From: Bacteroidota bacterium
GTDB taxonomy: Bacteria > Bacteroidota > Bacteroidia > Palsa-965
Direction of reading: 5' to 3'
Assembly (NCBI GenBank): GCA_020402865.1
Contig: JADBYT010000022.1
Location: 1-36,147, forward strand
DNA: 36,147 nt
This document shows, in pieces, positions 1 through 7,562 of this stretch. Position 1 is the first letter of the stretch. Every line of letters begins with the position of its first letter. Position numbers and translations under genes: made by a program. The notes beneath the pieces were generated by a model that searched no databases, was not told the DNA's origin, and saw nothing but the letters and a program-made list of their open reading frames with translations.

Positions 1-13
1 GCTCTTCCGATCT
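1..13 (+). other. Illumina adapter remnant
   Basis: The first 13 bases, GCTCTTCCGATCT, are identical to the 3' end of the common Illumina TruSeq/Nextera-era sequencing adapter. They are not part of the genome. Genomic sequence starts at about base 14, so the left edge is a library or assembly boundary. Confidence 0.9.
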
Positions 14-1357
14 CGCAGCACATCCGATATCTGGAAATATTTCGACGACAGCGGCATACTTTTCAGCGCACTGCAGCACTCACCGGCCGATTTCCTGCGT
101 ATGCTCACCGGCATCGGCGACGATACACCGCACATTGCAGCCAGCTATTATCAAAAAATGAGCTACTGGTATCAGCAGTTCGACAGTCCGTTTTTTAACG
201 ACGGACGCACCATGATACGGCTCAATGCCATGCTGCGGCTTTTGTCGTTTGGCAATTTTCATGTGCACACGGTGGTAATGTGTTTCCTTTCGCTTACCGG
301 ACTTTGCTGGATTTACAGGGTGCTTTGCACTGCATTTGCAGGCTGGCGCGGCAGGGGTGTGCTGGTGGTGTTTCTGCTGCCCTCAGTGCTGTTCTGGGGT
401 TCGGGTGTGCTTAAGGAAGGTTTGTTGTGGCTGGGCATGGGTGCTTTGCTTTGGGCTGTGATGCTTGCCAGCGGTAAACATCCGGTATTGCGCATTGTTG
501 TGGCATTTGCAGCGGCGTGGCTGGTGGCTGCTACACGGCTTTATGTGCTGGCGGCACTGCTGCCCGCACTGGGCGGCTGGTGGCTTGCAAAAAAATGGAA
601 CGCTCCGGCATGGAAACCACTTTCGGTTACACTTGCTGCCATGCTGATGCTTTTACTGCTGCTTCGACTTTGGCCGCAAACCGATGCTGTAAAACTGATT
701 GCCGTAAAGCGAAACGATTTTATCAACCTCGCGCGCGGCGGAGCGTATATGTACGACAGTTTGCGCGTGCTGCATGTGGATGCTTCCATGCAGCAGGCAG
801 TTGTTCGTGTGAACGATACACTGGTGCGAATAAAACCCGGCACACCCGTACGCTGGTGGCGCGTGGCTGATAATTTTATGGATACACTTTACACGGCCAG
901 CTTTAACGACACAGCTGCATTTCGTGTACTAAGCAATTTACCGCGCGCAGGCACACTCACCAGCACCCGCTACATACGCCCCACCGCCGCCGACGTGCTG
1001 CGCATAATGCCTGAAGCGCTTTTTAGCATTACGTTTCGTCCGCTGCCATACGAAATACGCAACCTGCCGCTGCTGCCCGCCATTGCCGAAAACCTGCTGC
1101 TGCTGGCCCTGCTGACGATGCTGCTCATTGCAGCCCGACGCACACCACACAAAGCATTAGCCGTGTTTTGTATAGTTTTTGTATTGCTGCTGCTCACCGT
1201 TACCGGAATAACCACGCCGGTAACCGGTGCCGCTGTGCGCTACAAATCGCTGGCACTGCCGTTTTTGTTTGCCGCACTGTTTCTATACATCAATCCGCAA
1301 AAACTACCGGCATTCCTGAAACGCATACTCACCCACAAACCGAAAGCAGCACAATGA
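14..1357 (+). CDS. Polytopic membrane protein, 5'-truncated
   Basis: The reading frame is open from the left edge to a TGA at 1357, so the N-terminus is missing. An ATG at 101 exists, but the frame upstream of it is also open and reads as plausible protein (it contains DIWKYFDDSG). At least eight hydrophobic segments are visible. They flank a soluble stretch of roughly 130 residues in the second half. The motif FWGSGVLKEGLLW at the end of an early membrane segment resembles Bacteroidota membrane proteins near polysaccharide genes (O-antigen polymerase or GT-C-like), but I cannot assign a family or a reaction. The last bases overlap the next gene in an ATGA junction, so the two are probably translationally coupled. 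Real gene: very likely. Function: unknown. Confidence 0.8.
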   Translation, partial: RSTSDIWKYFDDSGILFSALQHSPADFLRMLTGIGDDTPHIAASYYQKMSYWYQQFDSPFFNDGRTMIRLNAMLRLLSFGNFHVHTVVMCFLSLTGLCWIYRVLCTAFAGWRGRGVLVVFLLPSVLFWGSGVLKEGLLWLGMGALLWAVMLASGKHPVLRIVVAFAAAWLVAATRLYVLAALLPALGGWWLAKKWNAPAWKPLSVTLAAMLMLLLLLRLWPQTDAVKLIAVKRNDFINLARGGAYMYDSLRVLHVDASMQQAVVRVNDTLVRIKPGTPVRWWRVADNFMDTLYTASFNDTAAFRVLSNLPRAGTLTSTRYIRPTAADVLRIMPEALFSITFRPLPYEIRNLPLLPAIAENLLLLALLTMLLIAARRTPHKALAVFCIVFVLLLLTVTGITTPVTGAAVRYKSLALPFLFAALFLYINPQKLPAFLKRILTHKPKAAQ

Positions 1358-1899
1358 CAACGTACATCGCCCTGCTGCGCGGCATCAATGTAAGTGGCAA
1401 GCGCCTCATTAAAATGGATGCGCTGAAAACACTTTGCACATCGCTCGGTTTTGAACACGTGCAAACATATATCCAAAGCGGCAACATTGTATTTCAGACA
1501 ACCCAAAAGAAAACTGCCGTGCTGCAGGACACACTCCGCATCGCCCTCGAAACCGCGTTCGGGTTTGAAGTGCCCGTATGCATCAAAACAAGTACTGAAC
1601 TCACGCAAATCATCACCCAAAACCCGTTTACATCCAACCCATCATTTAACCCCGAACACCTCCACATCACCTTCCTGCATTCCCCAACCGACCATACCCT
1701 GCTTTCAAAAATTGACCGCGAAAAATTTCTCCCCGATGAGTTTACCCTTATCGGCGAAGCAATCTACCTGCATTGCCCCAAGGGATATGGCCACACCAAA
1801 CTCACCAACACTTTTTTCGAAAACAAACTCAAACAACCCTGCACCACCCGCAACCTGAAAACCTGCCTCACACTCCAACAAATGGCAGCGTCACGCTGA
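1354..1899 (+). CDS. DUF1697 family protein
   Basis: The 181-residue product begins TTYIALLRGINVSGK, followed by a typical DUF1697 (PF08002) body: the ALLRGINVGG-like N-terminus, the YIQSGNIVF segment, and a C-terminal region with YLHCPKGYGHTKLTN and TTRNLKT. The length matches the family (about 180). The ATG at 1354 overlaps the stop of the upstream membrane-protein gene (ATGA). The same frame is open further upstream, but only this start gives the family N-terminus. DUF1697 proteins are widespread, small, soluble and biochemically uncharacterised. Co-transcription with the upstream gene is inferred from the overlap. Confidence 0.9.
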   Translation: MTTYIALLRGINVSGKRLIKMDALKTLCTSLGFEHVQTYIQSGNIVFQTTQKKTAVLQDTLRIALETAFGFEVPVCIKTSTELTQIITQNPFTSNPSFNPEHLHITFLHSPTDHTLLSKIDREKFLPDEFTLIGEAIYLHCPKGYGHTKLTNTFFENKLKQPCTTRNLKTCLTLQQMAASR

Positions 1900-2013
1900 T
1901 CCCCCAAAAGCCCCAAAGCGACGACACCCCTAAAAGCTCCCGACAAACCCCAAAAATTCTCCCACGAAACCAATTCCCTTCACTTCATTTAACACAAGTT
2001 TCATCCACACAAC

Positions 2014-2043
2014 TTGACTTTCAGCTAAATAGTTGTACCTTTG
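2014..2043 (+). promoter_or_regulatory. Bacteroidota promoter for the PHA synthase operon
   Basis: TTGAC at 2014-2018 and TACCTTTG at 2036-2043 match the Bacteroidota -33 and -7 (TAnnTTTG) elements, with 19 bases between TTG and TA. The -7 box is followed by GCACC, as at several other promoters here. The predicted start near 2048 gives a leader of about 50 nt before the ATG at 2101, which has no Shine-Dalgarno sequence. Confidence 0.7.
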
Positions 2044-2100
2044 CACCCTGAAATTCAAACCGATCCTCTGTAAATTCCTGATTAACAACACCTTACCAAA

Positions 2101-3558
2101 ATGAACACGAACTCATTCTTCGAAGCCTGGCTCAACACCCAGAAAGAACTTACCGACAACTGGATGGAAAGCTCGCGCCGCCTGCAGGAAACTGTAAACA
2201 ACGGAACCGTGGCCGAAAAAGGTGCTGCCATTTATCAGGAATGGCTCAACCGCCAAACCGAAATCACCAAAAAAGCAGCCGAAAATTCGGGCAAACTCAT
2301 GAACGAGGCTGCACAGCAAAATACTAATCCTGCCGACGCCGCCACCATGTACAACAAATGGATGAGCGCACAGCAGGAAACCATGAACAAAGCCTTCGGC
2401 CAGTTCAACAACCCGTTTGCAGCCAACTGGAACAACTGGATGAATGCAAACAACACCCAGCAGTGGTGGAACAACTGGATGAACAACCAGCAGAATCCGT
2501 TTGCAAACAACCCCATGATGCAGTGGATGAATCCTGCAAACAATACTCAAAACTGGATGAACCAGTGGATGAACCAGTCGCAACACATGATGAATAATTT
2601 CATGAACAACGACTGGAGCAAACAGTGGACTGCCCAGTGGGAGCAGTGGAACAAACAAATTCAGGATCAGCTTGGCAAAAACACATTTGCCGGTATGACG
2701 GATATGAATGCCGCCTGGATGAAGTTTAACGAGATGTGGCAGCCCCTGTATAAATCAATGCAGGAAAACACCAGCGCCACCGAGTGGATGAAAAACCTGT
2801 ACAGTGCCGAAGCCATGCAAAGCCTGATGGAAAACATGAAGCAGTGGATGATGCCCATGCAGGCCAAAGAAATGAACCAGCAGTGGCAGCAGTGGATGGA
2901 AATGAGTGCCAACTACAGCAAACACGTATGGCAGCAGTTTGCCGGCAATACACCTGAGCAGATGCAGAAGCTCATTCCCTTCCTCATGTTCGGCCAGAAT
3001 CAGCAGAGCGAGTTCAATCCCTTTGCCATGTACCAGCGCGCCATCAACCCCATGATCCGCCTGTTCAATCCCGGCAAGGAAAGCGAAATTAACGAACGCC
3101 TTTCTGCTGTAATGACACTGATGAACGATTACGGCCGCAAACTGGCTGAAGTACAGCAGCACATTCAGACCACCACCTTCAAAACGCTTGAAACACTGAT
3201 GCTCGAAAACTTTGAGCAGGCTAAAAAAGGTGTGGACCTGAGCAACAGCAAAGAAGTATTCCAGGCCTGGGTAAACCGCAACGAAGAAGCCTTTATTGCG
3301 CTCTTCCACAGCGAAGCTTACTCAAAACTTCAGGGCGAACTCCTCGACCTCAGCCTGCAGATCCGTCAGCATAACGAGCAGCTCATGGAACTTTACCTCC
3401 AGCCCATGCCCGTAGTACTGCGCAGCGAGGCCGACACCATGAACCAGACCATTTACGAACTGCGCAAACGCATTCACCAGCTCGAACAGCAGCTCGAAGG
3501 CAACAACGAAACTGCAGCCACAAAAAACACCGGCAAGAAAAAAGCCGCTACAGTCTAA
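2101..3558 (+). CDS. phaE: Class III PHA synthase subunit PhaE-like
   Basis: This 485-residue protein lies directly upstream of phaC. It has PhaE-family (PF09712) traits: an N-terminal FFEAWLNTQKELTDNW segment, a helical middle and C-terminal half (about 200-450) with an NPFAMYQRAINPMIRLFNPG region, and a terminal coiled coil (YELRKRIHQLEQQLEG, about 451-466) ending in a Lys-rich tail. PhaE is the non-catalytic partner that class III PhaC needs for polymerisation of 3-hydroxyacyl-CoA at the granule. Residues about 101-188 are an unusual Asn/Gln/Trp/Met-rich block with repeated NNWMN and QWMN words. This makes the protein well over 100 residues longer than the roughly 350-residue PhaE of Allochromatium. 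The phaC context makes the assignment strong; the role of the block is unknown. Confidence 0.88.
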   Translation: MNTNSFFEAWLNTQKELTDNWMESSRRLQETVNNGTVAEKGAAIYQEWLNRQTEITKKAAENSGKLMNEAAQQNTNPADAATMYNKWMSAQQETMNKAFGQFNNPFAANWNNWMNANNTQQWWNNWMNNQQNPFANNPMMQWMNPANNTQNWMNQWMNQSQHMMNNFMNNDWSKQWTAQWEQWNKQIQDQLGKNTFAGMTDMNAAWMKFNEMWQPLYKSMQENTSATEWMKNLYSAEAMQSLMENMKQWMMPMQAKEMNQQWQQWMEMSANYSKHVWQQFAGNTPEQMQKLIPFLMFGQNQQSEFNPFAMYQRAINPMIRLFNPGKESEINERLSAVMTLMNDYGRKLAEVQQHIQTTTFKTLETLMLENFEQAKKGVDLSNSKEVFQAWVNRNEEAFIALFHSEAYSKLQGELLDLSLQIRQHNEQLMELYLQPMPVVLRSEADTMNQTIYELRKRIHQLEQQLEGNNETAATKNTGKKKAATV

Positions 3559-3580
3559 CGCATTCCTGATCCCCTACGTA

Positions 3581-4630
3581 ATGAGCAGCGAAAACGTAAT
3601 GAAAGACATGGCCGAAGCAGGCACCAAAATGGTTACTGCTTACGAAAACCTTGTACACGCCGGACCGGTTGAAGTGGGCACAACGCCCAAGAAACTGGTG
3701 TATAAAGTGGATAAAGTAAAACTTTACCGCTACGAACGCGAAACACCCGCCACTGTTACCACGCCGGTAATTATTTCCTATGCGCTGGTGAATCGCTTCG
3801 AAATGCTCGACATACAGCCCGACCGCAGTCTGGTACGTAACCTGCTCAATCTCGGTCTGGATTTGTATGTGATTGACTGGGGCTATCCCACCCGCGCCGA
3901 CCGCTACGTAACGCTTGACGATTACGTGAACTGGTACATTGGAGGCTGTGTGGATTTTGTGCGCCGCGATCAGGGCATTGATGCCGTTTCGCTCATGGGC
4001 ATTTGCCAGGGCGGAACACTGGCTACCATTTTCTCTGCCCTTCACCCCGAAAAAGTGAAGAACCTGATTACGCTGGTTACGCCCATCGACTTCTCGACCA
4101 ACGACGGGCTGCTGTTCCGCTGGGCGAAAGACATGAACATTGACCGCCTTGTGGATGCACACGGCGGCGCAGTGCCCGGCGAATTCCTGAACAACGGCTT
4201 TGCCATGCTTAAACCCATGATGCGCATTAATAAGTACATGGGTATTGCCGACACCATGCAGGATGCCGACAAACTGATGAACTTCCTGCGCATGGAAAAA
4301 TGGATCAACGACAGCCCCGATCAGGCCGGCGAATGCTTCCGTCAGTTCCTCAAGGATCTGTATCAGGAAAACAAGCTGGTAAAAGGTACGCTTGAGGTTG
4401 GCGGCAAAACCGTAAGCCTGAAAAACATCAAAATGCCGCTGCTCAACATTTACGCATCGGAAGATCATCTTGTACCGCCTGCGGCCTCCATTCCGTTCAA
4501 CGATCATGTGGGCACCAAAGACAAGGAACTGTATAAGTTTCCGGGCGGCCACATTGGTGTGTTTGTGGGCGGACGTTCGCAGAAAGAACTGGCTCCCACC
4601 ATTGCCAAATGGCTTGGTGCAAGAGACTAA
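3581..4630 (+). CDS. phaC: Class III polyhydroxyalkanoate synthase PhaC
   Basis: The 349-residue alpha/beta-hydrolase-fold polymerase has the length of class III PhaC. The lipase-like box is GICQGG with catalytic Cys142. Asp295 (YASEDHLVPP) and His324 (PGGHIGVFVG) complete the triad. These sit exactly seven residues before the positions I recall for Allochromatium vinosum PhaC (149/302/331). Other hallmarks are DLYVIDWGYPTRADR and the family phrase LVTPIDFS. The enzyme condenses (R)-3-hydroxyacyl-CoA into PHA with PhaE. The gene starts 22 bases after phaE and is followed by an intrinsic terminator. The two genes therefore form one transcript. No phaA, phaB or phaJ is in the window, so the monomer source is encoded elsewhere. 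Confidence 0.95.
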   Translation: MSSENVMKDMAEAGTKMVTAYENLVHAGPVEVGTTPKKLVYKVDKVKLYRYERETPATVTTPVIISYALVNRFEMLDIQPDRSLVRNLLNLGLDLYVIDWGYPTRADRYVTLDDYVNWYIGGCVDFVRRDQGIDAVSLMGICQGGTLATIFSALHPEKVKNLITLVTPIDFSTNDGLLFRWAKDMNIDRLVDAHGGAVPGEFLNNGFAMLKPMMRINKYMGIADTMQDADKLMNFLRMEKWINDSPDQAGECFRQFLKDLYQENKLVKGTLEVGGKTVSLKNIKMPLLNIYASEDHLVPPAASIPFNDHVGTKDKELYKFPGGHIGVFVGGRSQKELAPTIAKWLGARD

Positions 4631-4652
4631 GTAAATAAAGATGCTTGTTTGT

Positions 4653-4694
4653 TCCGGCTCGTTTTGCAGCAATGCAATGGGCCGGATTTTTTTT
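4653..4694 (+). terminator. Intrinsic terminator after phaC
   Basis: TCCGGC (4653-4658) pairs with GCCGGA (4681-4686), with an inner TTGCA/TGCAA stem (4664-4668/4673-4677), followed by a run of eight T. It lies 22 bases after the phaC stop and closes the PHA operon. Confidence 0.75.
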
Positions 4695-4740
4695 GATGGA
4701 AATGCGTAGAAATACGCAGTGGCAGATGTATGCGCTGAAT

Positions 4741-4748
4741 TATTTTCG
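4741..4748 (+). promoter_or_regulatory. Candidate -7 element for the secreted-protein gene
   Basis: TATTTTCG followed by GCAC is one base from TAnnTTTG and nearly identical to the element at 6721. It would place the transcript start near 4752. That supports the ATG at 4765 as the start rather than an in-frame start inside the phaC terminator region. Confidence 0.4.
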
Positions 4749-4764
4749 GCACAAACACCCAACC

Positions 4765-5613
4765 ATGAAAAATATCTTTCTGCCCCTTCTTCTGCTGCTG
4801 TGCTTTTCGGCACAGGCACAAAACGCCCTGCTTCCGGGAAAATCGTATGTGCTGTCATCATCTGTAGTGGCTGTTCCGTGGGATTATGCGAACAATAAAC
4901 AACAGGATGCCGGAGCACCGGTTACACTTGAACGCGGATATAAGTTTACACTGATGAATATTACTGCCGACAATCAGTTTGCAGTAATTGAATTGTGGCG
5001 TTTTGTGGCGCCGCATAATAAGCTGCTTACCGGATATACAAAAGACTCGCTAAGGGCTAACAGCTTTATACTGAATGGTAAACCATTGAATGATTTCAGG
5101 TATTTCCGCATTCCGCTTGCCGATCTTGCAGTAAAAAGCATTGCATACACGGGCCGCACACCGGTAATTGGTTTGCTTACACTGCCGGTAAAACTGCGCT
5201 TTGGTTACAACAGGCCCGGTACGGAGTTTGACTTTTCGAAAGATGTATCGCTGGCCGCGTCGTTTGCGGTGCGCAGGCCGTTGAACCACGGCCTTAGTCA
5301 AAGCTACCTGACCTGGGTAGTGGCTACAGGTTTTTCGTCCATTGCACTCGATAGTTTAACTGCACCCACAGCTGGCAAAAGTATTGATGCCAGCAGTTAC
5401 ACTTTTGCCACCGGGCTGATGTTTGAATTTAAATCGGGACAAATAGGCTTGTTTACCGGTGTGGATTTGCTGGGACGGAATAAGCAGCGTTATGGCTGGG
5501 TGTATCAGGGTTTGCCGTGGTTTTCGCTGGGAATAGGTGTGAATTTATTTTCAAGTGATAATTCGGCTGCGGGATCAAATACACAATCGGTTGCACCGGG
5601 TGGCAGTAATTGA
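4765..5613 (+). CDS. Secreted protein of unknown function
   Basis: The product is 282 residues. It begins with a clear signal peptide (MKNIFLPLLLLLCFSAQAQ, cleavage after AQA). The rest is rich in alternating hydrophobic and aromatic residues typical of beta structure. The C-terminal half (FATGLMFEFKSGQIGLFTGVD and WFSLGIGVNLF) looks like outer-membrane barrel strands, but the protein does not end in the usual terminal aromatic residue; the tail is Ser/Gly/Asn-rich. I do not recognise a family. The start at 4765 is chosen because it gives the signal peptide and lies after the phaC terminator and a candidate promoter. The gene is probably monocistronic, since terminators flank it on both sides. 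Confidence 0.8.
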   Translation: MKNIFLPLLLLLCFSAQAQNALLPGKSYVLSSSVVAVPWDYANNKQQDAGAPVTLERGYKFTLMNITADNQFAVIELWRFVAPHNKLLTGYTKDSLRANSFILNGKPLNDFRYFRIPLADLAVKSIAYTGRTPVIGLLTLPVKLRFGYNRPGTEFDFSKDVSLAASFAVRRPLNHGLSQSYLTWVVATGFSSIALDSLTAPTAGKSIDASSYTFATGLMFEFKSGQIGLFTGVDLLGRNKQRYGWVYQGLPWFSLGIGVNLFSSDNSAAGSNTQSVAPGGSN

Positions 5614-5634
5614 CACAAAATGCTGAATTTTGAG

Positions 5635-5664
5635 GCAGTCGCATAAAAGTGCGGCTGCTTTTTT
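5635..5664 (+). terminator. Intrinsic terminator abutting the next start codon
   Basis: GCAGTCGCA (5635-5643) pairs with TGCGGCTGC (5650-5658; one G-U pair, loop TAAAAG), followed by six T (5659-5664). The T tract ends at the base before the ATG of the hydrolase gene at 5665, so the hairpin occupies that gene's whole leader. Confidence 0.7.
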
Positions 5665-6510
5665 ATGCAACACTGTTTGCTTCCCGGTTTTGATGCACCG
5701 CTTTACTACAGCGTACAGGGCAATGCGAATTTGCCTGTGCTGTTGTTTGTGCATGGTGTGGCCGAACATAGTGTGATTTGGCAACCGGTCATTGATTTGC
5801 TTTCGCAGGAGTATTATTGCATTGCGGTGGACTTGCCCGGACATGGCGGGTCGATGAATTTTCGCGGAAACTGGAGCATGAATTTTTATGCGCAGGTGCT
5901 TCGGAAATTTATGGAAACCATGCAACTGCGCGAGGTAACATTGGTAGCGCATTCAATGGGTGCGCAAATTTCGGCAGTGCTGGCGTTGCAGGTTTCTGTG
6001 TATTTAAATGCAATGATTTGGGTTTCGCCCGCAGGTGCAGAAACGTTCTCTGAAAAAGAGGCAAAAATGCTAAAAAAATTTACGGCCCAATATTGGGAAA
6101 GCCCGCCAACAGAGGTTTTAGCGACTGAAAAGTTAAAATCGCATTTTTCATTTTCTGCCAACTTAGGTGCTTTTATAGCCAAGTTGGCGAAGTATCATGC
6201 TCCTGAAATTGCCAAAAATTTCAAAGAAGTAGTAATCTATTCTGTAAGCGGAATGCTGGATGAGCCGGTACACGCATATCTGCCTCAGCTAAAAATGCCC
6301 ATGCACGTGCTGATGGGCGAACGTGATTTGCTGGTGCCCAACCGCTTTTTGCATCCGGCACTTACGCCGCAGCATGTGCTGGAGGAAGCACGGAAGCAGC
6401 TGCCGAACTGCAAAACCACTTTGGTAAAAAACGCCGGCCATTTTTTACCGGTAGAACAGCCCGATGTGCTGGCAGCTGCAATACGCGGAATGCGTAAGGA
6501 TGCCCGTTAA
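5665..6510 (+). CDS. Alpha/beta hydrolase
   Basis: The 281-residue protein has the standard hydrolase fold: oxyanion strand LLFVHGVAEHSVIW (about 27-39), AVDLPGHGGS, nucleophile elbow AHSMGA (Ser97), Asp221 in LMGERDLLVP, and His259 in NAGHFLPVEQP. The lid region (about 125-205) is of average size. This makes it an esterase/lipase or C-C hydrolase of the abhydrolase_6 type with unknown substrate, probably cytosolic because no signal peptide is visible. The start is unusual: the ATG follows directly on a terminator-like hairpin and T tract. The next in-frame Met (residue 64) would remove the oxyanion loop, so the ATG, or a TTG four codons later, must be used. Confidence 0.88.
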   Translation: MQHCLLPGFDAPLYYSVQGNANLPVLLFVHGVAEHSVIWQPVIDLLSQEYYCIAVDLPGHGGSMNFRGNWSMNFYAQVLRKFMETMQLREVTLVAHSMGAQISAVLALQVSVYLNAMIWVSPAGAETFSEKEAKMLKKFTAQYWESPPTEVLATEKLKSHFSFSANLGAFIAKLAKYHAPEIAKNFKEVVIYSVSGMLDEPVHAYLPQLKMPMHVLMGERDLLVPNRFLHPALTPQHVLEEARKQLPNCKTTLVKNAGHFLPVEQPDVLAAAIRGMRKDAR

Positions 6511-6524
6511 GCCCAAAGCAAGTA

Positions 6525-6690
6525 TGCCAGGCTGCAGGAATTTTACTGCACCAAGCGGTTTGAATATCCAGCCCTGACCGCAGCGGCACCCCGCAGGTGA
6601 AGCATGCTTCTGCAGCCACAACACCACGCGGAGTATAGCGGAGGGCAGGAGCGGACGGTATTTTGATGAACCGCTGTTTCGCTCCAACAC
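6525..6690. repeat. Candidate GC-rich intergenic repeat
   Basis: This non-coding stretch between two plus-strand genes is GC-richer than neighbouring spacers. Its minus strand contains GGTGCCGCTGCGGTCAGGGC. From memory, this resembles intergenic repeats with a GCTGCGATCAGGGCT core scattered through many Bacteroidota genomes. Only one copy is in the window, so repetition cannot be shown here. Confidence 0.3.
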
Positions 6691-6701
6691 CTGTTTACGT
6701 A

Positions 6702-6728
6702 TTGCACCAACTGAATTGCGTATTTTCG
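6702..6728 (+). promoter_or_regulatory. Candidate promoter, methyltransferase gene
   Basis: TATTTTCG (6721-6728, one mismatch to TAnnTTTG) lies 16 bases after a TTG (6702-6704). The predicted start falls at about 6732-6734, directly on the ATG at 6734, suggesting a leaderless mRNA. Confidence 0.4.
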
Positions 6729-6733
6729 CCACG

Positions 6734-7435
6734 ATGACAACACTTCCGCAAACGGCTGCACTTTATTTTCAGTGGGACATACGTAACTGGTCGAAGGCGC
6801 TGCCGTGCTGGGAAAAGGCAATTGCTGCATTTCCGCAAACGGCGCAGGCACGCCGTGCGCTGGAACTTGGCGGACGTGAAGGCGGCCTCTCGTTGTGGCT
6901 GGCGCAAAAAGGATTTGAAGTGGTGTGTTCTGACCTGAGCGGCGCCGAAAGCACTGCGCTTCCGCTGCATACGCAACAGGGCGTAACTGCGCAAATTACC
7001 TACGCCGATATTGACGCTACGGCCATTCCGTTTGAAAACGAATTTGATGTGGTCGTTTTCAAATCAATTATTGGCGGCATTGGCCGCAACAACAACAAGG
7101 AAATACAGCAGCAGGTTTTTACGCAGATTTACAAGGCGCTGAAGCCGGGCGGCAAACTGCTTTTTGCCGAAAACCTCACGGCATCGCCCCTGCACAGATT
7201 CTTCCGCAAACGATTTACAAACTGGTCGGGCTACTGGCGCTATGTAACCGAGGCCGAGCTGCGGGAATTTATGCAGCCCTTTGCGCAGGTGGAATTGCAC
7301 ACCACCGGTTTTGCCGGCACGTTTGGCCGCAGCGAAAAGCAGAAAAACATGCTTGCCCGTGCAGATGAGATGCTGTTTAATGCGATCACTCCGGGGAGCT
7401 GGAAGTACATTGCTTTTGGCGTGGCGGTGAAGTGA
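6734..7435 (+). CDS. Class I SAM-dependent methyltransferase
   Basis: The product is 233 residues with a Rossmann-type SAM domain: motif I RALELGGREGGLSLWLA (about 42-58), motif II acidic loop VVCSDLSG, an acidic/aromatic motif in NEFDVVVFKSIIGGIGR, and post-motif LKPGGKLLFAENL. This matches the Methyltransf_11/25 families. The substrate is unknown. The ATG at 6734 is preferred over an upstream in-frame TTG (6716), which lies inside the candidate promoter. The C-terminal half contains a region rich in Phe, Trp and Arg (HRFFRKRFTNWSGYWRYV) that may form a substrate cap. A tandem repeat follows 17 bases after the stop. Confidence 0.88.
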   Translation: MTTLPQTAALYFQWDIRNWSKALPCWEKAIAAFPQTAQARRALELGGREGGLSLWLAQKGFEVVCSDLSGAESTALPLHTQQGVTAQITYADIDATAIPFENEFDVVVFKSIIGGIGRNNNKEIQQQVFTQIYKALKPGGKLLFAENLTASPLHRFFRKRFTNWSGYWRYVTEAELREFMQPFAQVELHTTGFAGTFGRSEKQKNMLARADEMLFNAITPGSWKYIAFGVAVK

Positions 7436-7452
7436 ACTGAGGCCGGTGGTTT

Positions 7453-7556
7453 CGACAAGCTCAACCACCGCGACAAGCTCAACCACCGCGACAAGCTCAA
7501 CCACCGCGACAAGCTCAACCACCGCGACAAAAAAGCACCGCGACAAAAAAGCACTC
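7453..7556. repeat. 18-bp tandem repeat
   Basis: Four perfect copies of CGACAAGCTCAACCACCG run head to tail at 7453-7470, 7471-7488, 7489-7506 and 7507-7524. Two degenerate 16-bp copies follow (7525-7540, 7541-7556) in which the middle is replaced by an A tract. The left flank extends the first unit to GGTTTCGACAAGCTCAACC. Its reverse complement is a palindrome-like intergenic word (GGTTGAGCTTGTCGAAACC) that I recall as widespread in bacterial genomes. There is no spacer sequence, so this is not a CRISPR. Confidence 0.85.
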
Positions 7557-7562
7557 AACCAG

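Noticed and set aside
4645-4764. N-terminal extension of the secreted protein to 4645
   Set aside because: It would begin inside the phaC terminator and place the signal peptide 40 residues from the N-terminus; 4765 fits the promoter and the signal peptide.
7453-7556. CRISPR array
   Set aside because: The units are contiguous with no spacers, are only 18 bp long, and no cas genes are present.
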